Assembly: GCF_006442965.1 (NCBI RefSeq)
Contig: NZ_VFWX01000005.1
Coordinates: forward strand, 62,001-126,000
DNA from: Mesorhizobium sp. CU3
GTDB lineage: Bacteria > Pseudomonadota > Alphaproteobacteria > Rhizobiales > Rhizobiaceae
Direction of reading: 5' to 3'
DNA: 64,000 nucleotides
Shown here: positions 18,060 to 27,219 of the stretch, piece by piece
How the letters are laid out: every line of letters starts with the position of its first letter
Position numbering within the stretch: the stretch's first letter is position 1
Notes under the pieces: generated by a model
The model's database searches: none
The model's input: the letters and a program-made list of their open reading frames with translations, nothing else
Told to the model about the DNA's origin: nothing
Made by a program: the position numbers and the translations under genes

Positions 18060-20147
18060 ATGAGCAAAAAGACGGAACTGGACTGGAACGACATGCAGAA
18101 CCTTTGGAACGACGCCGACGCGGAAAAGATGGTCGCCGACTATGCCAGGAAGGGCGTCGGTCGCGAGCTTGCGCTGCGCGTCTACACGACCCGCCTGCTC
18201 GGCGGCGAGCCGCGACTGGTGCTGCATGGCGGCGGCAACACGTCCTGCAAGACCAGGGCCACCGATCTGGTCGGCGACGAGTGGGACGTGCTCTGCGTCA
18301 AGGGCAGCGGCTGGGACATGGCCGTCATCGAGCCGCAAGGCCTGCCCGCGGTGAAGATGGGCGCGCTGATCAAGGCGCGCGCGCTGAACCGGCTTTCCGA
18401 CGAGGACATGGTAGCGCTGCAGCGGGCCAATCTCATCGACCCTTCCTCGCCCAACCCGTCGGTCGAGACGTTGCTGCACGCTTTCCTGCCGCACCGTTTC
18501 GTCGACCACACCCATTCCACAGCGGTTCTTGCCATCGTCGACCAGGAGGACAGCAAGGCGCTGGTAGCCAAGGTGTTCGGCGAAAAGATGGGCTACGTGC
18601 CTTACATCATGCCGGGCTTCGACCTGGCAAAGGCCGCAGGCGACGTTTTCGACGCCGACCCGAGCGTCGAAGGCCTGATCCTCGACAAGCACGGCATCTT
18701 CACCTTCGGCGACGATGCGAAACAAGCCTACGACCGCATGATCCACTATGTGACCGTCGCCGAGGACTATGTCGCAAAGAACGGCAAGCCGCAGCCTGCC
18801 AAGGCGGCTCTGCCTGCGAAGCTTGCGAAGCCGAGCGACATTGCGCCAACGCTGCGCGGCGCTGTGGCCGTGGCGCGCGGCGAAGGCCGCTACGATCGCA
18901 TGATCAGCGACTTCCGCACCTCGGACGCAATCGTCGATTTCATCAATTCGGCCAAGATCGCCGACTATGCCGGCCGCGGCGTGTCGACGCCCGACCTGTC
19001 GATCCGCATCAAGACCGGACCGATGGCGGTGCCGGCGCCGGACGCCGACAAGCTCGATGCCTACAAGGGCGTCATCAAGACCCATGTCCAGGCTTTCGCC
19101 AGCGACTACCGCGCCTATTTCGAGACCAATGACGCGCTGGACGACGTCAAGCGCACCATGCTCGACCCGATGCCGCGCCTGACGCTGGTGCCGGGCCTCG
19201 GCATGTTCGGCCATGGCCGCACGCTGAAGGATGCGAAGATCGCGTCGGATGTCGGCGAGATGTGGATCGAGGCGGTGCGCGGCGCGGAAGCCGTCGGCAA
19301 TTTCCATCCGCTCTCCAAGGCCGATCTCTTCCCGCTGGAATACTGGTCGCTGGAGCAGGCCAAGCTTGCCTCCAACAAGCCGAAGCCGCTGACCGGCCAG
19401 GTCGTGCTGATCACCGGCGGCGCCGGCGCCATCGGCGCTGCGACGGCAAAACTGTTCGCCGCCAACGGCGCGCATGCGGTGATCGTCGACCTCGATCCGG
19501 CCAAGGCGACGGAAGCGGCGAAAGCTGCCGGCAACAACTCGATCGGCGTCGGCGCCGACATCACCAACCCGGCCGAGATGCGCGCCGCCTTCGACAAGGC
19601 GGTCGCGGTCTATGGCGGCGTCGATATCCTGGTCTCGAATGCGGGTGCCGCCTGGGAAGGCAGGATCGGCGAACTCGACGACGCCGCGCTGCGCAAGAGC
19701 TTCGAGCTCAACTTCTTCGCCCATCAGTCGGCGGCGCAGAACGCGGTGCGCATCATGCTGGCACAAGGCACCGGCGGCGTGCTCCTCTTCAACACGTCGA
19801 AGCAGGCGATCAATCCCGGCCCGAAATTCGGCGCCTATGGCATTCCCAAGGCCGCCACGCTGTTTCTGTCCAGGCAATACGCGCTGGACTACGGCGCCCA
19901 CGGCATCCGCTCGAATGCAGTCAATGCCGACCGCATCCGCTCAGGGCTCCTGACCGACGCGATGATCGCCAGCCGCTCCGGCGCGCGCGGGGTATCCGAA
20001 AAGGAATACATGTCCGGCAACCTGCTCGGGCAGGAAGTGACCGCCGACGACGTGGCGCAGGCCTTCCTGCACCAGGCACTGGCCGAGCGCACCACCGCCG
20101 ACGTGACGACGGTCGACGGCGGCAACATCGCGGCGGCGCTGCGGTGA
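18060..20147 (+). CDS. Bifunctional class II aldolase / short-chain dehydrogenase (RhaD-like fusion)
   Basis: A 695-residue fusion. Residues of about 15-420 are a class II aldolase/adducin domain with metal-binding histidines (HTHSTAVLAIVD) and the GGGNTSCK phosphate loop. Residues of about 430-695 are an SDR with the Rossmann glycine motif (LITGGAGAIGAATAK) and YxxxK active site (YGIPK). The same architecture acts on rhamnulose 1-phosphate in rhizobial RhaD and B. subtilis YuxG: the aldolase yields DHAP plus an aldehyde, and the SDR domain handles the aldehyde. No rhamnose isomerase, kinase or mutarotase is here; mtnK, mtnA and a ribose-type importer are, so a 5-substituted ribulose 1-phosphate is a plausible substrate (inference). 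The ATG at 18060 has no good ribosome-binding site; ATG 18093 is an alternative. Confidence 0.88.
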   Translation: MSKKTELDWNDMQNLWNDADAEKMVADYARKGVGRELALRVYTTRLLGGEPRLVLHGGGNTSCKTRATDLVGDEWDVLCVKGSGWDMAVIEPQGLPAVKMGALIKARALNRLSDEDMVALQRANLIDPSSPNPSVETLLHAFLPHRFVDHTHSTAVLAIVDQEDSKALVAKVFGEKMGYVPYIMPGFDLAKAAGDVFDADPSVEGLILDKHGIFTFGDDAKQAYDRMIHYVTVAEDYVAKNGKPQPAKAALPAKLAKPSDIAPTLRGAVAVARGEGRYDRMISDFRTSDAIVDFINSAKIADYAGRGVSTPDLSIRIKTGPMAVPAPDADKLDAYKGVIKTHVQAFASDYRAYFETNDALDDVKRTMLDPMPRLTLVPGLGMFGHGRTLKDAKIASDVGEMWIEAVRGAEAVGNFHPLSKADLFPLEYWSLEQAKLASNKPKPLTGQVVLITGGAGAIGAATAKLFAANGAHAVIVDLDPAKATEAAKAAGNNSIGVGADITNPAEMRAAFDKAVAVYGGVDILVSNAGAAWEGRIGELDDAALRKSFELNFFAHQSAAQNAVRIMLAQGTGGVLLFNTSKQAINPGPKFGAYGIPKAATLFLSRQYALDYGAHGIRSNAVNADRIRSGLLTDAMIASRSGARGVSEKEYMSGNLLGQEVTADDVAQAFLHQALAERTTADVTTVDGGNIAAALR

Positions 20148-20225
20148 TGCTCTCCCTGCAGGAACGGTGTCTGCTTCCAACAACGATCCTCTGTAGCTAC
20201 ATAGTAACCTCAAGGGAGACATCCG

Positions 20226-20333
20226 GTGAAAGTCCCAAACGCAATTACTCGAAAGGCCATGGCCGAATTGGACAGGGGCAAGGGCAAGCGTTTCGCGTCG
20301 GCCGACGAGTTGTTCAAGGATCTGGCAATCTGA
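20226..20333 (+). pseudogene. Orphan RelB/DinJ-type antitoxin C-terminal fragment
   Basis: A 35-residue frame beginning at GTG, with AAGGGAG 6 bases upstream, reads VKVPNAITRKAMAELDRGKG and ends ...ADELFKDLAI. This matches the C-terminal segment of RelB/DinJ-family antitoxins (the kVPNa.T..A..e..rG...rf.s.deLf.dL pattern). The N-terminal ribbon-helix-helix half is missing: the frame is closed by a stop shortly upstream. No RelE/YafQ toxin is recognisable in the 150 bases downstream. It is either a decayed remnant of a toxin-antitoxin pair or a re-used short peptide with a functional ribosome-binding site. Confidence 0.55.
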
Positions 20334-20483
20334 CATGACGCGGTTCAGGCCGGACAGCCTTTCACGCTTCTGCTGAAGAACTGCTCGAACCGGTCAAAAT
20401 CCGACTCCAATCCTTCGCTTATTGCTCAACCGGTTTAAGGGGGCGTATGCGAGCTCCAACCCTGATCATTGGTGGAGTTGTCG

Positions 20484-21548
20484 ATGCCCGAGAAAAGACT
20501 TCGTATCGGTGTGCTGTTCGGCGGACGCTCCGCCGAGCATGAGGTGTCGCTGCTCTCGGCCGCCAACGTCATGGCCGCGCTGGAGCCGGCGAAATACGAT
20601 GCCGTTCCGATCTTCGTCACCCGCGAAGGGCAGTGGCTGCTGAGCCGCTTCGAAGACGGCGCGCTGGCGACGCCGTCGAGCGGCACGCAGCTCTGCCTGG
20701 TGCCGGGCGGGCAAGGACGAATGCTGGCGATACCCGCCAGCGGCTCACCCCACGACCTGCCCGCTATCGATATCCTGTTTCCGGTGCTGCACGGGCTGCA
20801 TGGCGAGGACGGCGCGGTGCAGGGCCTAGCCGAGGTGGCGCGTGTGCCGCTCGCCGGCTGCGCTATTCTGGGGTCGGCCACGGCGCTCGACAAGGACATC
20901 GCCAAGCGGCTGCTCAAGGCGGCGGGGCTGCCTGTCGCGCGTTCGGTGACGATCGATGAAGGCGTGGTGCTCTCGCTCGCCGAACTGGAGGACCAGCTCG
21001 GCCTGCCGATTTTCATCAAGCCGGCGCGGCAGGGCTCGTCCGTCGGCGTCGCCAAGGTCCATGCCAGCCAGGAATTCGATCGAGCGTTGACGGAAGCCTT
21101 CCAGCACGACCGCAAGCTTCTGGCGGAGGAATTCGTGCGTGGCCGCGAGATCGAATTCAGCGTGCTGGAGAGCCCCGCGGGCGAACTCTTCGTCTCGCGT
21201 CCAGGCGAGATCGTGCCGGCGGAGAGCCATGGTTTTTACAACTACAACGCCAAATACATCGACGCGGACGGCGCGGCGCTGATCGTGCCAACCGAGCTGC
21301 CGCGAGAGGTCGAGGAAGCCATGCGCGACACGGCCGCAAAGGCGTTCCGGGCGCTCGGCTGCGACGGCATGGCGCGCGTCGACTTCTTCCTGATGACGGA
21401 CATGAATTTCCTCATCAACGAGCTCAACACCATTCCCGGCTTCACCAATATCAGCATGTATGCCAAGGCGATGGCGGCAAGCGGCATAGGCTATCCGGAG
21501 GTCATCGACCGGCTGGTAGCGCATGGGCTGGCGCGCGCCGGCCGCTGA
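20484..21548 (+). CDS. ddl: D-alanine--D-alanine ligase
   Basis: A 354-residue ATP-grasp enzyme that joins two D-alanines for peptidoglycan synthesis in the cytoplasm. Diagnostic motifs are GVLFGGRSAEHEVSLLSA, LFPVLHGLHGEDGAVQG, FIKPARQGSSVGV and NELNTIPGFTNISMY. The start ATG has GGTGGAG 6 bases upstream. It is not in a division-cell wall (dcw) cluster, so it is probably a second ddl copy of the DdlA type, standing alone between the aldolase gene and a convergent regulator gene. A role in vancomycin-like D-Ala-D-Lac chemistry is not indicated. Confidence 0.93.
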   Translation: MPEKRLRIGVLFGGRSAEHEVSLLSAANVMAALEPAKYDAVPIFVTREGQWLLSRFEDGALATPSSGTQLCLVPGGQGRMLAIPASGSPHDLPAIDILFPVLHGLHGEDGAVQGLAEVARVPLAGCAILGSATALDKDIAKRLLKAAGLPVARSVTIDEGVVLSLAELEDQLGLPIFIKPARQGSSVGVAKVHASQEFDRALTEAFQHDRKLLAEEFVRGREIEFSVLESPAGELFVSRPGEIVPAESHGFYNYNAKYIDADGAALIVPTELPREVEEAMRDTAAKAFRALGCDGMARVDFFLMTDMNFLINELNTIPGFTNISMYAKAMAASGIGYPEVIDRLVAHGLARAGR

Positions 21549-21561
21549 GGTCAGGCCGGGT

Positions 21562-23070
21562 TCACGCCGGCAGGCCGGCCTTGCGGAAGCCGTCGACGAG
21601 ATGCCGGAGTGTCGCCTCGTCGCGGAAGGGTTCTGTGTCGACCCAGCGCTGCGTGGAGAAATGCGGGTTGCCGACGAGGAACAGCGCGACCTCGGTGTGC
21701 GCCTCGTCGATGCGGCCGAGCTGCGCCAGGCTTGCCGCCAGGAAGCGGCGCGAGCTGGTGCGATAGGTCTCGTCGCGGCGCAGCGTCTCGACGGCCGCCT
21801 CGTAGTCGCCGACCGCATACTGCGCCTGGCCGAGCGTCAGATAATACCAGCTCGGCGGAAACGGGTTCAGCCGGAATGCCTTGCGGATGTGCTCGAGACT
21901 CAACTTCACCTGTCCGGCCAGACACTCGATGTCCGACAAGGTCGCCCAGATATCGGCCTCGTTCGGGTCCAGTTCGATCGCCTTGGCGAACTCGATGTCG
22001 GCCTGGCCGAAATCGCGCTCATAGGCAAGCAGGTTGGCGAGCACCCAGCGGCAGCCGGCGTCGTTGGGGTCGATCGCCACGGCCTTGCGTGCCAATTGCA
22101 AGGCGGTGCTCCGAGAAGGCTCGAACGGCTCGCCCCAATGCACCCAGCCCATCCAGTGGTTCATGGCAAGCCAGCGATAGGCCTCGGCATAGTCCGGATC
22201 GAGCGATATCGCGCGCGTCAGCATCAGATGCGCTTCGCGCGCCATTTGCGGCGACTCGTCGAACGATTTGCGAGCCCGCACGCAGAGATCGTAGGCCTCC
22301 AGATTCCTGGGTCGGTTGCGGGCCGGTAGGGTGCGCAGCCGCCCGAGCAACGCCTCGACGATCCTGGCAGTGACCGCGTCCTGGACAGCGAAGATGTCTT
22401 CCAGGCCGCGGTCGAAGCGCTCGGCCCACAGATGCTCGCCGGTCACGGCGTCGACCAATTGCGCATTGATGCGCACGCGCCCGGCGGCGCGCCTCGCGCT
22501 GCCTTCCAGGAGGTAGCGCACGCCAAGGTCCTTGGCGATCATGCGCACATCCATTGCCCTGCCCTTGTAGGCAAATACCGAATTGCGGGCGATGACGAAC
22601 AGACCACCTATCCTGGAAAGGTCGGTGATCAGGTCCTCGGTCAGGCCGTCGGCGAAGGATTCCTGCTCGGGGTCGCTGCTGAAGGCCACGAAGGGCAGCA
22701 CGGCGACTGATGGCTTGTCGGGCAGTGGCAAAGATCGTTGCTGCGTGCCTTCGAGCTTTTCGATGGCGCCGGTGAACCGATAGCCGACGCGTGGAATCGT
22801 GGCGATCCACTCGCCGCCATCGATGCCCGGGCCAAGCAGCTTCCTGAGCTGCGCGATCTGTACCGTAAGATTGCCTTCCTCGACAGCGGTGCCCGGCCAG
22901 GCGGCGTCCATCAACTCGGCCTTGGCCAGGATCTCGCCCGGACGCGCGACGAGGGCCTCGAGCAGCTTCAGCCCACGATGTCCGGCGGCGACGGGAACAT
23001 CGCCCCGGAGCAGCGTTCCCGCGCCGGGATCAAGCACGAATGGTCCAAAGGCAAAGCGCGATCCCTGCAT
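21562..23070 (-). CDS. Winged-helix regulator with TolB/FlgO-like and TPR regions
   Basis: A 502-residue protein. Residues of about 1-100 form an OmpR/CadC-type winged helix (FGPFVLDPGAGTLLRGD... LVARPGEILAKAELMDAAWPGTAVEEGNLTVQIAQLRKLLG... IPRVGYRFTG). Residues of about 115-260 are the FlgO/TolB-like domain found in 'adenylate cyclase-like' CadC relatives (KPSVAVLPFVAFSSDPEQESFADGLTEDLITDLSRI). The remainder is TPR-like helices (AISLDPDYAEAYRWLAMNHW, AIELDPNEADIWATLSDIE). No transmembrane helix or cyclase domain is seen. I chose ATG 23070; a GTG 26 codons upstream is possible. It is divergent from the DUF1127 gene across 134 bases; target genes unknown. Confidence 0.85.
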   Translation of the reverse strand: MQGSRFAFGPFVLDPGAGTLLRGDVPVAAGHRGLKLLEALVARPGEILAKAELMDAAWPGTAVEEGNLTVQIAQLRKLLGPGIDGGEWIATIPRVGYRFTGAIEKLEGTQQRSLPLPDKPSVAVLPFVAFSSDPEQESFADGLTEDLITDLSRIGGLFVIARNSVFAYKGRAMDVRMIAKDLGVRYLLEGSARRAAGRVRINAQLVDAVTGEHLWAERFDRGLEDIFAVQDAVTARIVEALLGRLRTLPARNRPRNLEAYDLCVRARKSFDESPQMAREAHLMLTRAISLDPDYAEAYRWLAMNHWMGWVHWGEPFEPSRSTALQLARKAVAIDPNDAGCRWVLANLLAYERDFGQADIEFAKAIELDPNEADIWATLSDIECLAGQVKLSLEHIRKAFRLNPFPPSWYYLTLGQAQYAVGDYEAAVETLRRDETYRTSSRRFLAASLAQLGRIDEAHTEVALFLVGNPHFSTQRWVDTEPFRDEATLRHLVDGFRKAGLPA

Positions 23071-23204
23071 GCGGCGATCTATAACCGATTTGGAAGTTTT
23101 GAGAACTATTTGGACGGGCTTAATTACCTCGCCGGTCGCCTGCTGCACACTGCAACCTCAATCAGACCAAGGGTTTCCAAACCCTCTACTGCATGGAGGT
23201 TGCC

Positions 23205-23444
23205 ATGAACGATATTCTTGCGACTTGCGCACCTTTGGCCGCGCACCCAGCCGAGTTCAAGAGCCGCTGGCGCTATAGCCTTGCGGCCCTGCGCAGCCTC
23301 ATCGCGTTGCGCCGCGAGCAGGCCTATTTCCGCTTCGAGCTCAAGCGCATGGCGGCGGACAATCCGTATCTGATCGACGATATCGGGCTGACGAAAGAAG
23401 AGGTCGAGGCGGAGATCGCCAAACTGCCCTTCTGGCAACGATGA
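23205..23444 (+). CDS. DUF1127-like small protein
   Basis: A 79-residue basic protein with GGAGG 5 bases before the ATG. The C-terminal part (NPYLIDDIGLTKEEVEAEIAKLPFWQR) matches the DUF1127 pattern, in which 'L.DIGLtr.dv..e..k.pfW' is conserved. In rhizobia and Agrobacterium, small DUF1127 proteins have been linked to RNA-dependent phosphate and carbon adaptation, but this longer variant has an extra 45-residue N-terminal part of unknown role. It is divergent from the winged-helix/TPR gene and is followed by a hairpin. Confidence 0.8.
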   Translation: MNDILATCAPLAAHPAEFKSRWRYSLAALRSLIALRREQAYFRFELKRMAADNPYLIDDIGLTKEEVEAEIAKLPFWQR

Positions 23445-23470
23445 CGCCGCGACAGCAGCCTTGGAAAGAC

Positions 23471-23497
23471 AGAGAGCGACCCATTGGACCGCTCTCT
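23471..23497. terminator. Hairpin between converging DUF1127 and sugar-binding protein genes
   Basis: Perfect 8-bp arms (AGAGAGCG at 23471-23478, complement at 23490-23497), 27 bases past the DUF1127 stop and 24 bases past the convergent binding-protein stop. It could serve both transcripts. The flanking T content is weak. Confidence 0.5.
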
Positions 23498-23520
23498 CCA
23501 TTTGACGACTGCCCAGGACC

Positions 23521-24573
23521 TTACTTGGCGTTCGGGTTCGGCATCCAGGCGGGCATGGCGACATCGGCATGGGCGAATTGCGGCAGCTTGGCCGACAGGT
23601 CTTCCATGTTCTTGATGTCCTTGTCGATCAGCTCCTTCTGGGTGATCAGCGTCGGCGGCACGATGACGTTGTGGCCGGGATCCTCGCCGGCGAGAAGCTG
23701 CGCCAGCGCGCGCACCGAGACCTGGCCGACGACGGCCGGGTTGGTGGCGGCGGTCGCCGCCCAGGCGCTGTCCGGCTCACGCATCGCGGCGATGTCGGAG
23801 GTCGAGATGTCGGCCGAATAGATCTTGATGCCCTTGTTCAGGCCGGCTTCGTCGACGGCGATCTTCACGCCCTTGGCGAACTCGTCATAGGGCGCGAACA
23901 TAACCTTGATGTCGGGATGCGCCTGCAGCACGGAACGGGCCTGGTTGGCGACCGAGTTGGCGATCGGATTGTCGAGCGTGCCGAACTGCGCGACCTCGTT
24001 GATGCCCGAATATTTCTTCTTCACGTCGACCCAGGTCTCGTTGCGGCGGTCGAGCGGGGCGATGCCGGCGACATAGACATAGCCCGCCTTCCAACTCTCG
24101 CCATTGTCCTTGACCGCCTGCTCGAGCGCCAGTTTGGCGAGGTCTTTGTCCGACTGCTCGATCTGCGGGATCTTCGGGTTCTCGACATTGACGTCGAAGG
24201 CCACGACCTTGATGCCGGCATCGACCGCGCGCTGGGCGGCGTCCTTCATCGATTCCGTCAGGCCGTGCTGGATGATGATACCCTGCACGCCGAGCGCGAT
24301 GGCCTGGTCGACCATGTCGGCCTGGAGTGCCGCATCCTGGCGGCTGTCCAGCACGCGCAGGTCGACGCCAAGCGCCTTGGCCTGCGCCTCGACGCCGGAC
24401 AGATAGGCCTGGAAGAAGTCGCCGGTCGACAGATAGCGCACCAGCGCGATCTTGACGCCGGGCTTGTCGAAAGGCGCCGGCTTATCCGCCGCCAATGCCG
24501 TGCCCTGCATCAGCAGCGCCGCGCCGGCGAGGCCGAGCGCCGCCTTCCCCAAAAGTCTTCTTGTAATGCTCAC
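23521..24573 (-). CDS. Sugar ABC transporter substrate-binding protein (RbsB-like)
   Basis: A 350-residue periplasmic binding protein with a Sec signal peptide (basic start SITRRLLGK, hydrophobic AALGLAGAALLMQGTALA, probable cleavage after ALA near residue 28). The mature part has the type I periplasmic fold of ribose/galactose binders (KIALVRYLSTGDFFQAYLSGVEAQAKALG, DMVDQAIALGVQGIIIQHG). GGAGGA lies just upstream of the ATG. It is third in the minus-strand operon after the ATPase and permease genes. The operon is divergent from mtnK-mtnA, which suggests 5-methylthioribose, 5-deoxyribose or a related pentose as ligand (inference). Confidence 0.9.
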   Translation of the reverse strand: MSITRRLLGKAALGLAGAALLMQGTALAADKPAPFDKPGVKIALVRYLSTGDFFQAYLSGVEAQAKALGVDLRVLDSRQDAALQADMVDQAIALGVQGIIIQHGLTESMKDAAQRAVDAGIKVVAFDVNVENPKIPQIEQSDKDLAKLALEQAVKDNGESWKAGYVYVAGIAPLDRRNETWVDVKKKYSGINEVAQFGTLDNPIANSVANQARSVLQAHPDIKVMFAPYDEFAKGVKIAVDEAGLNKGIKIYSADISTSDIAAMREPDSAWAATAATNPAVVGQVSVRALAQLLAGEDPGHNVIVPPTLITQKELIDKDIKNMEDLSAKLPQFAHADVAMPAWMPNPNAK

Positions 24574-24612
24574 TTCATTTTCCTCCGTTCTGTCTCAAAA
24601 CCCCGGTCGAAC

Positions 24613-25608
24613 CTATCTCTTGCCCCTGCCGGAAAGGGCGAAGGTGAAGACAAGGGCGACGACAAGCACCGCGCCCTTGACGAAATCCTGCGTGTAGTAA
24701 GGGGCGTTCATCATCGTCAGGCCCTGCAGCAGGACGCCGACGAACACCGCGCCGACGGCCGTGCCGAAGGCGTTGGGCTTGGCCGCGCCAAGCACCGCGT
24801 AGCCGATGAGCGCCGCCGCTACCGCGTCGAGCAACAGATTATTACCCGAGGCGATGTCGCCGCGTCCAAGTCGGGCAGCGAGCAAAATCCCGCCGATCGA
24901 GGCAAAAACTCCCGAAATGACGTAGGCCCAGATTTTGTATGCCTTGACAGGCGCGCCGGCGAGTTCGGCGGCCCTCTCGTTGGAGCCGACCGCATACATC
25001 ATGCGGCCGAAGCGCGTGTATTCGAGGAAGAACCAGATCAGCACCGCGAGCACGACCAGCACCACCACCGAGACCGGGATGAGGTTGGGAATGAAGAAGT
25101 CGATGCGGTGGCGGCCGAGCGCCAGGAAGGCCTCGGAGAACTTGCCGTTGGCAACCGAGCCGTCGGGCATGGTCATGCCGGTGGCGATCGAGCGCCCTTC
25201 GGTCGGGATGCGCTGCAGGCCAAGCAGCAGGAACATCATGCCGAGCGTGGCCAGCAGATCGGGCACGCGCATATACACGATCAGCCAGCCATTGATCAGG
25301 CCGACGATGACGCCGATGACCAGGCAGGCGATGACGGCGACGATGGCGTTCTGTTCGAGCACCACCATGGCGTAGGAGGCTGCCATCATGGCGCTGGTGG
25401 CGACCGAGCCGATCGACAGATCGAAGCCGCCCACGACGAGCGTCGCGGTGACGCCAAGCGCCAGCACGCCGGTGATGGCCACCGACTGGAAGATGAAGAC
25501 AGCACTTTGCGGCGAAACGAAACCGTCGGCGGCAACCGCGAAATAGGCGATCAGCCCCACCAGCAGGACGATGAAGCCGTAGCGAATGGCATAGTCGCGC
25601 GCCGTCAT
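24613..25608 (-). CDS. Sugar ABC transporter permease (RbsC-like)
   Basis: A 331-residue inner-membrane permease of the ribose/branched-chain type, with 8-10 hydrophobic helices. The conserved loop GGFDLSIGSVATSAMM and, near the C-terminus, RLGRGDIASGNNLLLDAVAAALIGYAVLGA carry the family signature (normally GG.DLSVGS and the EAA-like loop). Only one permease gene is present, so it should form a homodimer. It lies between the ATPase gene (79-bp gap) and the binding-protein gene (39-bp gap) on the same strand. Confidence 0.9.
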   Translation of the reverse strand: MTARDYAIRYGFIVLLVGLIAYFAVAADGFVSPQSAVFIFQSVAITGVLALGVTATLVVGGFDLSIGSVATSAMMAASYAMVVLEQNAIVAVIACLVIGVIVGLINGWLIVYMRVPDLLATLGMMFLLLGLQRIPTEGRSIATGMTMPDGSVANGKFSEAFLALGRHRIDFFIPNLIPVSVVVLVVLAVLIWFFLEYTRFGRMMYAVGSNERAAELAGAPVKAYKIWAYVISGVFASIGGILLAARLGRGDIASGNNLLLDAVAAALIGYAVLGAAKPNAFGTAVGAVFVGVLLQGLTMMNAPYYTQDFVKGAVLVVALVFTFALSGRGKR

Positions 25609-25687
25609 TCAGCGCTCCCGCGCGGTGCCGCGGTCTCAACCCAACTCATGCCTGCTCCACTCCAACTCTCATTGTCCGTCCTCGACC

Positions 25688-27199
25688 TCACGCCGCGCTG
25701 TGAAGCGGCCCGCCGGCGACTTCCGCCAGCAGCCGGTCGAGGTCGATATCGGCGTTGCGGTGCTCGCCGACGATCGTGTGTTCCGACATCACCAGGATGC
25801 GGTCGGCCGTCTCCAGCGCCTCGTCGATCTCGGTGACGAAGATCAGCGTGGCGCGGCCGTCGGCGCTGGCTCTGAGCTTGGCGGCGATGTCGCGCCTGGC
25901 CGAGATGTCGACGCCCTGGAACGGCTCGTCGAGAATGAACAGGCGCGAGGCCTGCGACATCCAGCGCGCCACCATGACTTTCTGCTGGTTGCCGCCGGAA
26001 AGCGCGGACAGCTCATCCTTCTCCGAGCGGCAGACGATGCCGAGTTCGTCGATCTGGCGGCGGGCGACAACGCGTTCGGCACGCTTCTTCATGACGCCGA
26101 GGCCCGACATGCGCTTGAGAAACGGCAGGCTGATGTTGCGCTCGATGTTGAAGCCGCCGACGATACCGCTGGCGGCGCGGTCCTTGGCGACGAGGAAGAC
26201 GCCGGCGGAGATCGCCTCGCGCGCCGATTTGGGCACATAGGGCTTGCCGTCCATATGCATGGTGCCGGCGAGCGGCCGGCGCACGCCGAACAGGGTTTCC
26301 GCCAAAGCCGTCTTGCCGACGCCGACGAGGCCGGTGATCGCCACCACCTCGCCGATGCCGAGCGTCATCGAGATCGGCCTTGCGCCCGGCGCGATCTGGA
26401 GACGTTCGGCGGTGAAAGCAGCGCGCGCCGAGTGTCTCGCAACGACCCGGTCGAGATGGATCTTGCGGCCGAGCATGGCGTTGACGGCGCCCTCATAGTC
26501 GAGAGGCTTCTTGTCGAAGACGCCGGAGATAACGCCGTCGCGCATCGAGACGATGCGATCGGCCAGCCGCCTGATGTCGGACATGCGGTGCGAGATGTAG
26601 AGAATGGCGACGCCCTGCTCGCGCAGCCGGTCGATCAGCGCAAACAGCCGGTCGGCCTCGGCGCTCGACAGCGAAGAGGTCGGCTCGTCGAGGATCAGCA
26701 CCTTCGGCTGATGCGCCATGGCGCGGGCGATCGCCACCATCTGCCGGTCGGCGAGGGACAGGTCGGCGACGCGCGCCTTGAGGTCGAGGGCGAGCCCCAT
26801 GCGGTCGGCGACGGCCCTGGCCTCGGCGCGCACATTGCGCGGTTTGAACAGCAGCGACGCGCCCTTGCCGCTCAACCGGTCGAGGGTGAGGTTGGTGGCG
26901 ACATCGAGATCGGCGACGACGCCGTCATTGATGTTCTGGTGCACGGTGACGACGCCGGCGCGGATGGCTTCGGCGGGGGTCTGCGGGTCGAAGGTCTTGC
27001 CGGCAAGCTGCATTGCGCCGGCGCCGCGCGCATAGACCCCGCTGACGATCTTGACCAGGGTGGATTTGCCGGCGCCGTTGGCGCCCATCAGCACAGTCAC
27101 CTCGCCCGAATGCAGTGCGAACGAGATGCCGCCAAGCACCTCGTTCTGGCCAAAGGATTTCCTCAGGCCCTCCACACGGAACACGGCATCCGAGCCCAT
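25688..27199 (-). CDS. Sugar ABC transporter ATP-binding protein, tandem cassette (RbsA-like)
   Basis: A 503-residue protein with two ABC domains. The first has Walker A GANGAGKST and Walker B LILDEPTSSL, with a signature written LSLADRQM. The second has a degenerate Walker A (GLVGVGKT) and a normal signature (LSGGNQQKV), with LFILDEPFQGVD as its Walker B, the usual asymmetric pattern of ribose-type importers. GGGAGGAACGA precedes the ATG. It is the first gene of the importer operon, transcribed away from mtnK across 138 bases that hold two mirrored promoters. Confidence 0.92.
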   Translation of the reverse strand: MGSDAVFRVEGLRKSFGQNEVLGGISFALHSGEVTVLMGANGAGKSTLVKIVSGVYARGAGAMQLAGKTFDPQTPAEAIRAGVVTVHQNINDGVVADLDVATNLTLDRLSGKGASLLFKPRNVRAEARAVADRMGLALDLKARVADLSLADRQMVAIARAMAHQPKVLILDEPTSSLSSAEADRLFALIDRLREQGVAILYISHRMSDIRRLADRIVSMRDGVISGVFDKKPLDYEGAVNAMLGRKIHLDRVVARHSARAAFTAERLQIAPGARPISMTLGIGEVVAITGLVGVGKTALAETLFGVRRPLAGTMHMDGKPYVPKSAREAISAGVFLVAKDRAASGIVGGFNIERNISLPFLKRMSGLGVMKKRAERVVARRQIDELGIVCRSEKDELSALSGGNQQKVMVARWMSQASRLFILDEPFQGVDISARRDIAAKLRASADGRATLIFVTEIDEALETADRILVMSEHTIVGEHRNADIDLDRLLAEVAGGPLHSAA

Positions 27200-27219
27200 T
27201 CGTTCCTCCCTGATCCGTG

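Noticed and set aside
18060..20147. A rhamnose-catabolism operon
   Set aside because: The RhaD-like architecture suggested it, but no rhamnose isomerase, kinase, mutarotase or DeoR-type rhaR is present in the window, and mtnK/mtnA are.
20334..20483. A RelE/YafQ toxin partner for the antitoxin fragment
   Set aside because: All three plus-strand frames are broken by stops within about 35 codons and show no toxin motif.
20484..21548. Vancomycin-type D-Ala-D-Lac ligase
   Set aside because: No vanH/vanX neighbours, and the sequence has the standard Ddl motifs.
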